Source: Archivesica marissinica (Eukaryota; Mollusca; Bivalvia; Venerida; Vesicomyidae). From it: a DNA stretch of 64,000 nucleotides. Position numbers and translations under genes: made by a program. Below, one piece after another: positions 1-15,268 of the stretch (positions are counted from its first letter, which is position 1; each line of letters begins with the position of its first letter). Location: contig CM026390.1 in NCBI GenBank assembly GCA_014843695.1, positions 11,944,904-12,008,903 on the forward strand, read 5' to 3'. Below the pieces are notes generated by a model. It was not told the DNA's origin, ran no database searches, and saw only the letters and a list, made by a program, of their open reading frames with translations.

Positions 1-3000
1 AACGGTATACACAATCTTGCTTACAGACATCCACCATCCTAACGGTATACACAATCTTGCTTACAGACATCCACCATCCTAACGGTATACACAATCTTGC
101 TTACAGACATCCACCATCCTAACGGTATACACAATCTTGTTTACATACATCCACCTAACGGTATACACAATCTTGCTTACAGACATCCACCATCCTAACG
201 GTATACACAATCTTGCTTACAGACATCCACCATCCTAACGGTATACACAATCTTGCTTACAGACATCCACCATCCTAACGGTATACACAATCTTGCTTAC
301 AGACATCCACCATCCTAACGGTATACACAATCTTGTTTACATACATCCACCTAACGGTATACACACTCTTGTTTACATACATCCACCTAACGGTATACAC
401 ACTCTTGTTTACATACATCCACCTAACGGTATACACAATCTTGCTTACAGACATCCACCATCCTAACGGTATACACAAGCTTGTTTACAGACATCCACCA
501 TCCTAACGGTATACACAAGCTTGCTTACAGACATCCACCATCCTAACGGTATACACACTCTTGCTTACAGACATCCACCATCCTAACGGTATACACAATC
601 TTGCTTACAGACATCCACCATCCTAACGGTATACACAAGCTTGCTTACAGACATCCACCATCCTAACGGTATACACAATCTTGCTTACAGACATCCACCA
701 TCCTAACGGTATACACAATCTTGCTTACAGACATCCACCATCCTAACGGTATACACAAGCTTGCTTACAGACATCCACCATCCTAACGGTATACACAAGC
801 TTGCTTACAGACATCCACCATCCTAACGGTATACACAATCTTGCTTACAGACATCCACCATCCTAACGGTACACAATCTTGCTTACAGACATCCACCATC
901 CTAACGGTATACACAATCTTGTTTACAGACATCCACCTAACGGTATACACAATCTTGCTTACAGACATCCACCATCCTAACGGTATACACAATCTTGCTT
1001 ACAGACATCCACCATCCTAACGGTATACACAATCTTGCTTACAGACATCCACCATCCTAACGGTATACACAATCTTGCTTACAGACATCCACCTAACGGT
1101 ATACACAATCTTGCTTACAGACATCCACCATCCTAACGGTATACACAATCTTGCTTACAGACATCCACCATCCTAACGGTATACACAATCTTGCTTACAG
1201 ACATCCACCATCCTAACGGTATACACAATCTTGCTTACAGACATCCACCATCCTAACGGTATACACAATCTTGCTTACAGACATCCATCATCCTAACGGT
1301 ATACACAATCTTGCTTACAGACATCCACCATCCTAACGGTATACACAAGCTTGCTTACAGACATCCACCATCCTAACGGTATACACAATCTTGCTTACAG
1401 ACATCCACCATCCTAACGGTATACACAAGCTTGCTTACAGACATCCACCATTCTAACGGTATACACACTCTTGTTTACATACATCCACCTAACGGTATAC
1501 ACAAGCTTGCTTACAGACATCCACCATTCTAACGGTATACACACTCTTGTTTACATACATCCACCTAACGGTATACACACTCTTGCTTACAGACATCCAC
1601 TATCCTAACGGTATACACAAGCTTGCTTACAGACATCCACCATCCTAACGGTATACACAAGCTTGCTTACAGACATCCACCATCCTAACGGTATACACAA
1701 GCTTGCTTACAGACATCCACCATCCTAACGGTATACACACTCTTGCTTACAGACATCCACCATCCTAACGGTATACACAATCTTGCTTACAGACATCCAC
1801 CATCCTAACGGTATACACAATCTTGCTTACAGATATCCACCATCCTAACGGTATACACAATCTTGTTTACATACATCCACCTAACGGTATACACACTCTT
1901 GCTTACAGACATCCACCATCCTAACGGTATACACAAGCTTGCTTACAGACATCCACCATCCTAACGGTATACACAAGCTTGCTTACAGACATCCACCATC
2001 CTAACGGTATACACAATCTTGTTTACATACATCCACCTAACGGTATACACAATCTTGTTTACATACATCCACCTAACGGTATACACAATCTTGTTTACAT
2101 ACATCCACCTAACGGTATACACAATCTTGTTTACATACATCCACCTAACGGTATACACACTCTTGTTTACATACATCCACCTAACGGTATACACAATCTT
2201 GTTTACATACATCCACCTAACGGTATACACAATCTTGTTTACATACATCCACCTAACGGTATACACACTCTTGCTTACAGACATCCACCTAACGGTATAC
2301 ACAATCTTGCTTACAGACATCCACCATCCTAACGGTATACACAATCTTGCTTACAGACATCCACCATCCTAACGGTATACACACTCTTGCTTACAGACAT
2401 CCACCATCCTAACGGTATACACAAGCTTGCTTACAGACATCCACCATCCTAACGGTATACACAATCTTGCTTACAGACATCCACCATCCTAACGGTATAC
2501 ACAATCTTGCTTACAGACATCCACCATCCTAACGGTATACACAATCTTGTTTACATACATCCACCTAACGGTATACACACTCTTGCTTACAGACATCCAC
2601 CATCCTAACGGTATACACAAGCTTGCTTACAGACATCCACCATCCTAACGGTATACACAATCTTGCTTACAGACATCCACCATCCTAACGGTATACACAA
2701 TCTTGCTTACAGACATCCACCATCCTAACGGTATACACAATCTTGTTTACATACATCCACCTAACGGTATACACACTCTTGTTTACATACATCCACCTAA
2801 CGGTATACACAATCTTGTTTACAACATCCACCTAACGGTATACACAATCTTGTTTACATACATCCACCTAACGGTATACACAATCTTGTTTACATACATC
2901 CACCTAACGGTATACACAATCTTGTTTACATACATCCACCTAACGGTATACACACTCTTGTTTACATACATCCACCTAACGGTATACACAATCTTGTTTA

Positions 3001-6000
3001 CATACATCCACCTAACGGTATACACAATCTTGTTTACATACATCCACCTAACGGTATACACACTCTTGCTTACAGACATCCACCTAACGGTATACACAAT
3101 CTTGCTTACAGACATCCACCATCCTAACGGTATACACAATCTTGCTTACAGACATCCACCATCCTAACGGTATACACACTCTTGCTTACAGACATCCACC
3201 ATCCTAACGGTATACACAAGCTTGCTTACAGACATCCACCATCCTAACGGTATACACAATCTTGTTTACAGACATCCACCATCCTAACGGTATACACAAT
3301 CTTGCTTACAGACATCCACCATCCTAACGGTATACACAATCTTGTTTACATACATCCACCTAACGGTATACACACTCTTGCTTACAGACATCCACCATCC
3401 TAACGGTATACACAAGCTTGCTTACAGACATCCACCATCCTAACGGTATACACAATCTTGCTTACAGACATCCACCATCCTAACGGTATACACAATCTTG
3501 CTTACAGACATCCACCATCCTAACGGTATACACAATCTTGCTTACAGACATCCACCATCCTAACGGTATACACAATCTTGCTTACAGACATCCACCATCC
3601 TAACGGTATACACAATCTTGCTTACAGACATCCACCATCCTAACGGTATACACAATCTTGCTTACAGACATCCACCATCCTAACGGTATACACAATCTTG
3701 CTTACAGACATCCACCATCCTAACGGTATACACAATCTTGCTTACAGACATCCACCATCCTAACGGTATACACAAGCTTGCTTACAGACATCCACCATCC
3801 TAACGGTATACACAATCTTGCTTACAGACATCCACCATCCTAACGGTATACACAATCTTGTTTACATACATCCACCTAACGGTATACACACTCTTGTTTA
3901 CATACATCCACCTAACGGTATACACACTCTTGTTTACATACATCCACCTAACGGTATACACACTCTTGTTTACATACATCAACCTAACGGTATACACAAT
4001 CTTGCTTACAGACATCCACCATCCTAACGGTATACACAAGCTTGCTTACAGACATCCACCATCCTAACGGTATACACAATCTTGCTTACAGACATCCACC
4101 ATCCTAACGGTATACACAAGCTTGCTTACAGACATCCACCATCCTAACGGTATACACAAGCTTGCTTACAGACATCCACCATTCTAACGGTATACACACT
4201 CTTGTTTACATACATCCACCTAACGGTATACACACTCTTGTTTACATACATCCACCTAACGGTATACACAATCTTGCTTACAGACATCCACCATCCTAAC
4301 GGTATACACAATCTTGTTTACAGACATCCACCATCCTAACGGTATACACAATCTTGCTTACAGACATCCACCATCCTAACGGTATACACAATCTTGCTTA
4401 CAGACATCCACCATCCTAACGGTATACACAATCTTGCTTACAGACATCCACCATCCTAACGGTATACACAATCTTGCTTACAGACATCCACCATCCTAAC
4501 GGTATACACAATCTTGCTTACAGACATCCACCATCCTAACGGTATACACAATCTTGCTTACAGACATCCACCATCCTAACGGTATACACAAGCTTGCTTA
4601 CAGACATCCACCATCCTAACGGTATACACAAGCTTGCTTACAGACATCCACCATCCTAACGGTATACACAATCTTGCTTACAGACATCCACCATCCTAAC
4701 GGTATACACAATCTTGCTTACAGACATCCACCATCCTAACGGTATACACAATCTTGCTTACAGACATCCACCATCCTAACGGTATACACAATCTTGCTTA
4801 CAGACATCCACCATCCTAACGGTATACACAATCTTGCTTACAGACATCCATCATCCTAACGGTATACACAATCTTGCTTACAGACATCCACCATCCTAAC
4901 GGTATACACAATCTTGCTTACAGACATCCACCATCCTAACGGTATACACAATCTTGCTTACAGACATCCACCATCCTAACGGTATACACAATCTTGCTTA
5001 CAGACATCCACCATCCTAACGGTATACACAATCTTGCTTACAGACATCCACATCCTAACGTATACACAATCTTGCTTACAGACATCCACCATCCTAACGG
5101 TATACACAACTTGCTTACAGACATCCATCATCCTAACGGTATACACAATCTTGCTTACAGACATCCACCATCCTAACGGTATACACAATCTTGCTTACAG
5201 ACATCCACCATCCTAACGGTATACACAATCTTGCTTACAGACATCCACCATCCTAACGGTATACACAATCTTGCTTACAGACATCCACCATCTAACGGTA
5301 TACACAATCTTGTTTACATACATCCACCTAACGGTATACACAATCTTGCTTACAGACATCCACCATCTAACGGTATACACACTCTTGTTTACATACATCC
5401 ACCTAACGGTATACACAATCTTGCTTACAGACATCCCCATCCTAACGGTATACACAATCTTGCTTACAGACATCCACCATCCTAACGGTATACACAAGCT
5501 TGCTTACAGACATCCACCATCCTAACGGTATACACAAGCTTGCTTACAGACATCCACCATCCTAACGGTATACACAATCTTGCTTACAGACATCCACCAT
5601 CCTAACGGTATACACAATCTTGCTTACAGACATCCACCATCCTAACGGTATACACAATCTTGCTTACAGACATCCACCATCCTAACGGTATACACAATCT
5701 TGTTTACATACATCCACCTAACGGTATACACAATCTTGCTTACAGACATCCACCATCCTAACGGTATACACAATCTTGCTTACAGACATCCACCATCCTA
5801 ACGGTATACACAATCTTGCTTACAGACATCCACCATCCTAACGGTATACACAATCTTGTTTACATACATCCACCTAACGGTATACACAATCTTGTTTACA
5901 TACATCCACCTAACGGTATACACAATCTTGTTTACATACATCCACCTAACGGTATACACAATCTTGTTTACATACATCCACTAACGGTATACACACTCTT

Positions 6001-9000
6001 GTTTACATACATCCACCTAACGGTATACACAATCTTGTTTACATACATCCACCTAACGGTATACACAATCTTGTTTACATACATCCACCTAACGGTATAC
6101 ACACTCTTGCTTACAGACATCCACCTAACGGTATACACAATCTTGCTTACAGACATCCACCATCCTAACGGTATACACAATCTTGCTTACAGACATCCAC
6201 CATCCTAACGGTATACACACTCTTGCTTACAGACATCCACCATCCTAACGGTATACACAAGCTTGCTTACAGACATCCACCATCCTAACGGTATACACAA
6301 TCTTGTTTACAGACATCCACCATCCTAACGGTATACACAATCTTGCTTACAGACATCCACCATCCTAACGGTATACACAATCTTGTTTACATACATCCAC
6401 CTAACGGTATACACACTCTTGCTTACAGACATCCACCATCCTAACGGTATACACAAGCTTGCTTACAGACATCCACCATCCTAACGGTATACACAATCTT
6501 GCTTACAGACATCCACCATCCTAACGGTATACACAATCTTGCTTACAGACATCCACCATCCTAACGGTATACACAATCTTGTTTACAGACATCCACCTAA
6601 CGGTATACACACTCTTGTTTACATACATCCACCTAACGGTATACACAATCTTGTTTACATACATCCACCTAACGGTATACACAATCTTGTTTACATACAT
6701 CCACCTAACGGTATACACAATCTTGTTTACATACATCCACCTAACGGTATACACAATCTTGTTTACATACATCCACCTAACGGTATACACAATCTTGTTT
6801 ACAGACATCCACCATCTAACGGTATACACAATCTTGTTTACATACATCCACCTAACGGTATACACAATCTTGTTTACATACATCCACCTAACGGTATACA
6901 CACTCTTGCTTACAGACATCCACCTAACGGTATACACAATCTTGCTTACAGACATCCACCATCCTAACGGTATACACAATCTTGCTTACAGACATCCACC
7001 ATCCTAACGGTATACACATCTTGCTTACAGACATCCACCATCCTAACGGTATACACAAGCTTGCTTACAGACATCCACCATCCTAACGGTATACACAATC
7101 TTGTTTACAGACATCCACCATCCTAACGGTATACACAATCTTGCTTACAGACATCCACCATCCTAACGGTATACACAATCTTGTTTACATACATCCACCT
7201 AACGGTATACACAATCTTGCTTACAGACATCCACCATCCTAACGGTATACACAAGCTTGTTTACAGACATCCACCATCCTAACGGTATACACAATCTTGC
7301 TTACAGACATCCACCATCCTAACGGTATACACAATCTTGCTTACAGACATCCACCATCCTAACGGTATACACAATCTTGCTTACAGACATCCACCATCCT
7401 AACGGTATACACAATCTTGCTTACAGACATCCACCATCCTAACGGTATACACAATCTTGCTTACAGACATCCACCATCCTAACGGTATACACAAGCTTGC
7501 TTACAGACATCCACCATCCTAACGGTATACACAAGCTTGCTTACAGACATCCACCATCCTAACGGTATACACAATCTTGCTTACAGACATCCACCATCCT
7601 AACGGTATACACAAGCTTGCTTACAGACATCCACCATCCTAACGGTATACACAAGCTTGCTTACAGACATCCACCATCCTAACGGTATACACAATCTTGC
7701 TTACAGACATCCACCATCCTAACGGTATACACAATCTTGTTTACATACATCCACCTAACGGTATACACACTCTTGTTTACATACATCCACCTAACGGTAT
7801 ACACACTCTTGTTTACATACATCCACCTAACGGTATACACACTCTTGTTTACATACATCAACCTAACGGTATACACAATCTTGCTTACAGACATCCACCA
7901 TCCTAACGGTATACACAAGCTTGCTTACAGACATCCACCATCCTAACGGTATACACAATCTTGCTTACAGACATCCACCATCCTAACGGTATACACAAGC
8001 TTGCTTACAGACATCCACCATCCTAACGGTATACACAAGCTTGCTTACAGACATCCACCATTCTAACGGTATACACACTCTTGTTTACATACATCCACCT
8101 AACGGTATACACACTCTTGTTTACATACATCCACCTAACGGTATACACAATCTTGCTTACAGACATCCACCATCCTAACGGTATACACAATCTTGTTTAC
8201 AGACATCCACCATCCTAACGGTATACACAATCTTGCTTACAGACATCCACCATCCTAACGGTATACACAATCTTGCTTACAGACATCCACCATCCTAACG
8301 GTATACACAATCTTGCTTACAGACATCCACCATCCTAACGGTATACACAATCTTGCTTACAGACATCCACCATCCTAACGGTATACACAATCTTGCTTAC
8401 AGACATCCACCATCCTAACGGTATACACAATCTTGCTTACAGACATCCACCATCCTAACGGTATACACAATCTTGCTTACAGACATCCACCATCCTAACG
8501 GTATACACAATCTTGCTTACAGACATCCACCATCCTAACGGTATACACAATCTTGCTTACAGACATCCACCATCCTAACGGTATACACAATCTTGCTTAC
8601 AGACATCCACCATCCTAACGGTATACACAATCTTGCTTACAGACATCCACCATCCTAACGGTATACACAATCTTGCTTACAGACATCCACCATCCTAACG
8701 GTATACACAATCTTGCTTACAGACATCCACCATCCTAACGGTATACACAATCTTGCTTACAGACATCCACCATCCTAACGGTATACACAATCTTGCTTAC
8801 AGACATCCACCATCCTAACGGTATACACAATCTTGCTTACAGACATCCACCATCCTAACGGTATACACAATCTTGCTTACAGACATCCACCATCCTAACG
8901 GTATACACAATCTTGCTTACAGACATCCACCATCCTAACGGTATACACAATCTTGCTTACAGACATCCACCATCCTAACGGTATACACAATCTTGCTTAC

Positions 9001-10588
9001 AGACATCCACCATCCTAACGGTATACACAATCTTGCTTACAGACATCCACCATCCTAACGGTATACACAATCTTGCTTACAGACATCCACCATCCTAACG
9101 GTATACACAATCTTGCTTACAGACATCCATCATCCTAACGGTATACACAATCTTGCTTACAGACATCCACCATCCTAACGGTATACACAATCTTGTTTAC
9201 AGACATCCACCTAACGGTATACACAATCTTGCTTACAGACATCCACCATCCTAACGGTATACACAATCTTGCTTACAGACATCCACCTAACGGTATACAC
9301 AATCTTGCTTACAGACATCCACCATCCTAACGGTATACACAATCTTGCTTACAGACATCCACCATCCTAACGGTATACACAATCTTGCTTACAGACATCC
9401 ACCATCCTAACGGTATACACAATCTTGCTTACAGACATCCACCATCCTAACGGTATACACAATCTTGCTTACAGACATCCACCATCCTAACGGTATACAC
9501 AATCTTGCTTACAGACATCCACCATCCTAACGGTATACACAATCTTGCTTACAGACATCCACCATCCTAACGGTATACACAATCTTGTTTACATACATCC
9601 ACCTAACGGTATACACAATCTTGCTTACAGACATCCACCATCCTAACGGTATACACAATCTTGCTTACAGACATCCACCATCCTAACGGTATACACAAGC
9701 TTGCTTACAGACATCCACCATCCTAACGGTATACACAATCTTGTTTACATACATCCACCTAACGGTATACACAATCTTGTTACAACATCCACCTAACGGT
9801 ATACACAATCTTGACAAATCCACCTAAGTATACACAATCTTGTTACAATCCTAACGGTATACACAATCTTGCTTACAGACATCCATCATCCTAACGGTAT
9901 ACACAATCTTGCTTACAGACATCCACCATCCTAACGGTATACACAAGCTTGTCTACAGACATCCACCATCCTAACGGTATACACAAGCTTGCTTACAGAC
10001 ATCCACCATCCTAACGGTATACACAATCTTGTTTACATACATCCACCTAACGGTATACACAATCTTGCTTACAGACATCCACCATCCTACCGGTATACAC
10101 AATCTTGTTTACATACATCCACCTAACGGTATACACAATCTTGCTTACAGACATCCACCATCCTAACGGTAGACACAATCTTGTTTACAGACATCCACCA
10201 TCCTAACGGTATACACAATCTTGCTTACAGACATCCACCATCCTAACTGTATACACAATCTTGTTTACATACATCCACCTAACGGTATACACAATCTTGC
10301 TTACAGACATCCACCATCCTAACGGTATACACAATCTTGCTTACAGACATCCACCATCCTAACTGTATACACAATCTTGTTTACAGACATCCACCATCCT
10401 AACTGTATACACAATCTTGTTTACATACATCCACCTAACGGTATACACAATCTTGCTTACAGACATCCACCATCCTAACGGTATACACAAGCTTGTTTAC
10501 AGACATCCACCATCCTAACGGTATACACACTCTTGTTTACATACATCCACCTAACTGTATACACAATCTTGCTTACAGACATCCACCA
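1..10588. repeat. Satellite 1: 40/36-bp tandem array
   Basis: About 270 head-to-tail units, already running at the left edge of the window. Two unit types alternate in blocks. The 40-bp type carries gcttacagacatccaccatc, and the 36-bp type carries gtttacatacatccacct and lacks four bases. The middle of the unit varies among acaatcttg, acaagcttg (a HindIII site) and acactcttg. Positions 8221-9200 are almost pure 40-bp units. Open frames on both strands follow from the lack of stop codons in the unit and are not genes. Around 9780-9860 several units have clustered single-base losses. Confidence 0.97.
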
Positions 10589-10838
10589 TTTAGCAATTAC
10601 TTTACAATGGGCTAATGTCTAAAACAAGTAATTTATAAGTCAACTTTTTATTGTGTCTGATTTCCCCCCCCCCCCCCCCCCTCCCCCAAATGTTGTATTT
10701 GTAATCGATAATTTATGACATTTCAGTGGAATCTTAAATTCACAAGGTTATTCTTTAGTAATTATCACGAAAATAAAAAAACTCCCCACAAATAAATAGT
10801 GATTGACAGCAATAAGGTAACAGAATGAAGAAATATAC
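10589..10838. other. AT-rich spacer with a poly-C run
   Basis: There is no gene signal. A run of 18 C followed by T and five more C lies at 10664-10687. The rest is AT-rich sequence with no motif I recognise. Confidence 0.7.
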
Positions 10839-11218
10839 AATGAGAGACATTAGTCAGTTACTACTGCCCCTGAATACTCATGAAAGTATATTGGTCTTCT
10901 TAATTGGCTTCCTTTGTTTTTATCGTTGTTTCCTTTGCACCACATGATATCTGTTTTCATTAGTTTTCTTATCTTATAATTATTAAATTACTAAATCTCG
11001 ACAGATATCCTACAGCATATCCAATGGATACTTTACTGTAGAAATTGATTATAAATTAATTAACATGCTTTTGATAACATTTATCATACTGCAACATCTG
11101 GTTAGGGAACAACAATAAAAACAAAGGCTTTCAACTAAAAGGACCAATACATATTTCGGGTTAAATCGGACTTTATCTGTCAAGGGAGGTAATCGAAAAC
11201 CCAGGAATGTCTCTCATT
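10839..11218 (+). mobile_element. MITE-like element, copy 1
   Basis: This 380-bp element begins aatgagagacatta and ends with the inverse, aatgtctctcatt. Its full length is matched, reverse-complemented, by 11857-12238, so the two are copies of one element in opposite orientation. No clear target-site duplication is visible. No coding capacity is seen. The superfamily is not assigned. Confidence 0.7.
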
Positions 11219-11365
11219 ATAAAGAACTGTTACAGAATGTATTTGTTTAATTCGTTAAGCACAATAATTGTGGGCACCAAATACAGACTGGCTGGAGAAT
11301 GCACAATGTGCTGTAGGTCCAACCATAAATATATTGTTGCTTTCCCTTACCAACCTACAGGTAGG

Positions 11366-11622
11366 CAGGGTTCCCGCTGTTGGTCGCCAATGGCGCCAAT
11401 TGCGATAAAAAACAAATATTGGCACTCAATTTTGTGAATTGGCGAACATATTTGGCGCAATTTATTTTTATTTTATTTTTTTTAGCACATGTTTTGTCAA
11501 ATACATGGCTTCAAATATTTATTTCTGAACTATATGGCTACACGTTATTTTTAATTGGCTCCAGTGGTTTTCAATTGGCGACAGAGGTGGCGCAGACAAA
11601 AATTCAGACAGAGGGAACCCTG
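11366..11622 (+). mobile_element. CAGGGTTCCC MITE with 6-bp target duplication, copy 1
   Basis: The 257-bp element has terminal inverted repeats cagggttcccgctg and cagagggaaccctg. It is flanked on both sides by ggtagg (11360-11365 and 11623-11628), a 6-bp target-site duplication. A reverse-oriented copy with its own 6-bp duplication lies at 22627-22878. The interior is AT-rich, has repeated ttggc motifs and is non-coding. The CAGGG ends suggest a hAT-like non-autonomous element, but 6 bp is shorter than the usual 8-bp hAT duplication. Confidence 0.8.
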
Positions 11623-11856
11623 GGTAGGTGAAAAGATATACGAGGGCAGGTAGAGAAAATCGGCAACAAAATAGTCCCTGAAGACAATTCCCGAACATGA
11701 TGATGTAACTTTTGAGATTGATTCCAAAATATGTCTCAAATTCCATTTCCTGTGAAAGAATAGAAATTATACATGCATTCTCATTAATACATTATAAATT
11801 TAATAATATATGTATATAGCTAAAATTATGATAAGAAAATAAATGAAATTTGCAAC

Positions 11857-12238
11857 AATGAGAGACATTACTGGTTTTTCTATTACCTCCCTTGATGGAT
11901 AAAGTCAGATTTATCCCGAAATGTATATTGGTCCTTTTAGTTGGAATCCTTGTTTTTTACTGTTGTCGTCCAACAAGATGTTGCGTTAGGATAAATGTAA
12001 TTTTATCAAAATCATTTTAATTAATTGAACCAATATTTACAATAAGGCATCCATTGGACAGGCTGCTAAACGATATCTGTCAAGATTTAATAATTTCATA
12101 ATTATTAGACGAGAATACGGATGAAAGTGGAAAACATGTTGTGGAAAGAAACAACGATAAAAACAGAGGAAACCAATTAAGAGGACCAATATACTTTTAG
12201 GAGTATTCAGGGACAGTAACTGACTAATGTTTCTCATT
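11857..12238 (-). mobile_element. MITE-like element, copy 2 (inverted)
   Basis: This is the reverse-complement counterpart of 10839-11218, recognisable along the whole 380 bp, with the same terminal aatgagagacatta. Together the two copies form a large inverted repeat around the CAGGGTTCCC MITE. Confidence 0.7.
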
Positions 12239-12621
12239 GTTTTTGAATAATTAGGATAGGCTATATCTCTATTATACGCATAAACAATGAACTTTCTAGA
12301 AGTGGTGTATAGCGTGCGAGTAGCATTTCTCTAGCGTGGGCTCCCCAGAAGCCATTGTTTGAACGTTGTAGGGTAATGACGTTCCTTATTCAAGTCATGT
12401 TTGAACATGCATTATTTCCTAGGGGCAATTATCTAATAATGGTCCTGCATGTCTCAGTACAAGTTTGTTACTATATATAGTAACATACATATTATCCGCT
12501 GTGTAATCATGCTAGAGCTGCAGCTTGGCTTTCATAAGCAAAATAGTGCATGTTTATGATGGAAACAGCAGGCTGAGCAACCCAATAAAGGTGATATCAA
12601 CTGCTGTCACACGCTTTAAAT
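12239..12621. other. Spacer without recognised content
   Basis: No ORF, transposon end or repeat is recognised. A perfect 18-bp palindrome, gttactatatatagtaac, occurs at 12467-12484. The 35-bp array starts at the right end with a diverged first unit. Confidence 0.6.
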
Positions 12622-15098
12622 TGGCAGTAAATAACATGGATAGGTGATCAGTAAATGGCAGTAAATTACATGGATAGGTGATCAGTAAATGGCAGTAAAT
12701 TACATGGATAGGTGATCAGTAAGTGGGCAGTAAATTACATGGATAGGTGATCAGTAAGTGGGCAGTAAATTACATGGATAGGTGATCAGTAAGTGGGCGG
12801 TAAATTACATGGATAGGTGATCAGTAAGTGGGTGGTAAAATACATGGATAGGTGATCAGTAAGTGGGCAGTAAATTACATGGATAGGTGATCAGTAAATG
12901 GCAGTAAATTACATGGGTAGGTGATCAGTAAATGGGCAGTAAATTACATGGATAGGTGATCAGTAAGTGGGCAGTAAATTACATGAACAAGTGATCAGTA
13001 AGTGGGCAGTAAATTACATGGATAGGTGATCAGTAAGTGGGCAGTAAATTACATGAACAAGTGATCAGTAAGTGGGCAGTAAATTACATGGATAGGTGAT
13101 CAGTAAATGGCAGTAAATTACATGGGTAGGTGATCAGTAAATGGGCAGTAAATTACATGGATAGGTGATCAGTAAGTGGGCAGTAAATTACATGAACAAG
13201 TGATCAGTAAGTGGGCAGTAAATTACATGGATAGGTGATCAGTAAGTGGGCAGTAAATTACATGAACAAGTGATCAGTAAGTGGGCAGTAAATTACATGG
13301 ATAGGTGATCAGTAAGTGGGCAGTACATTACATGGATAGGTGATCAGTAAGTGGGCAGTAAATTACATGGATAGGTGATCAGTAAGTGGGCAGTACATTA
13401 CATGGATAGGTGATCAGTAAGTGGGCGGTAAATTACATGGATAGGTGATCAGTAAGTGGGCAGTAAATTACATGAATAGGTGATCAGTAGGTGGGCAGTA
13501 AATTACATGAACAAGTGATCAGTAAGTGGGCAGTAAATTACATGGACAGGTGATCAGTAAGTGGGCGGTAAATTACATGGATAGGTGATCAGTAAGTGGG
13601 CGGTAAATTACATGGATAGGTGATCAGTAAATGGCAGTAAATTACATGGATAGGTGATCAGTAAGTGGGCAGTAAATTACATGAACAAGTGATCAGTAAG
13701 TGGGCAGTAAATTACATGGATAGGTGATCAGTAAATGGCAGTAAATTACATGGGTAGGTGATCAGTAAATGGGCGGTAAATTACATGGATAGGTGATCAG
13801 TAAGTGGGCAGTAAATTACATGGACAGGTGATCAGCTTAATGGCGGTAAATTACATGGATAGGTGATCAGTATGTGGGCAGTAAATTACATGGACAGGCG
13901 ATCAGCTTAATGGCAGTAAATTACATGGATAGGTGATCAGTAAGTGGGCAGTAAATTACATGGATAGGTGATCAGTAAATGGGCAGTAAATTACATGGAT
14001 AGGTGATCAGTAAGTGGGCAGTAAATTACATGGATAGGTGATCAGTAAATGGGCAGTAAATTACATGGATAGGTGATCAGTAAATGGGCAGTAAATTACA
14101 TGGATAGGTGATCAGTAAGTGGGCAGTAAATTACATGGATAGGTGATCAGTAGGTTGCAGTATATTACATGGATAGGTGATCAGTAAGTGGGCAGTAAAT
14201 TACATGGATAGGTGATCAGTAAGTGGGCAGTAAATTACATGGATAGGTGATCAGTAGGTGGCAGTAAATTACATGGATAGGTGATCAGTAAGTGGGCAGT
14301 AAATTACATGAATAGGTGATCAGTAGGTGGGCAGTAAATTACATGAACAAGTGATCAGTAAGTGGGCAGTAAATTACATGGACAGGTGATCAGTAAGTGG
14401 GCGGTAAATTACATGGATAGGTGATCAGTAAGTGGGCGGTAAATTACATGGATAGGTGATCAGTAAATGGCAGTAAATTACATGGATAGGTGATCAGTAA
14501 GTGGGCAGTAAATTACATGAACAAGTGATCAGTAAGTGGGCAGTAAATTACATGGACAGGTGATCAGTAAGTGGGCGGTAAATTACATGGATAGGTGATC
14601 AGTAAGTGGGCGGTAAATTACATGGATAGGTGATCAGTAAATGGCAGTAAATTACATGGATAGGTGATCAGTAAATGGCAGTAAATTACATGGATAGGTG
14701 ATCAGTAAGTGGGCAGTAAATTACATGGATAGGTGATCAGTAAGTGGGCAGTAAATTACATGAACAAGTGATCAGTAAGTGGGCAGTAAATTACATGGAT
14801 AGGTGATCAGTAAGTGGGCAGTAAATTACATGAACAAGTGATCAGTAAGTGGGCAGTAAATTACATGGATAGGTGATCAGTAAATGGCAGTAAATTACAT
14901 GGGTAGGTGATCAGTAAATGGGCAGTAAATTACATGGATAGGTGATCAGTAAGTGGGCAGTAAATTACATGAACAAGTGATCAGTAAGTGGGCAGTAAAT
15001 TACATGGATAGGTGATCAGTAAGTGGGCAGTAAATTACATGGATAGGTGATCAGTAGGTGGCAGTAAATTACATGGATAGGTGATCAGTAAGTGGGCA
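12622..15098. repeat. Satellite 2: 35/34-bp tandem array
   Basis: About 70 head-to-tail units of the form gcagtaaattacatgg then ataggtgatcagtaagtgg. Common variants are a 34-bp form with aaatggc in place of agtgggc, catgaacaag in place of catggatagg, and gcggtaaat in place of gcagtaaat. Variants recur in groups: catgggtagg follows the 34-bp form near 12900, 13110, 13750 and 14890, which points to block duplication. The first unit (gcagtaaataacatgg) is diverged. No coding function is seen. Confidence 0.96.
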
Positions 15099-15268
15099 TG
15101 TCCGCCTGTCTTCGGAATATTTACAATGTGATTTACTTTCCACATGATAATTGAAATAGTGCGTTAACACTCTACTAAAGGTTACTATAATTGACTACTC
15201 ATTTTCTACAAAAGGGCTAACCTAGCATTACGTTATTTTTGTGCCAATTTAAGACGTAGTGACAATAG

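Noticed and set aside
275..7946. Open frames of 60-150 codons on both strands of satellite 1
   Set aside because: The same peptide repeats in overlapping frames and on both strands, as expected for a stop-free satellite unit.
1..10588. Telomeric or subtelomeric array
   Set aside because: No telomere-type hexamer repeats occur in the window, so a chromosome-end location is not supported.
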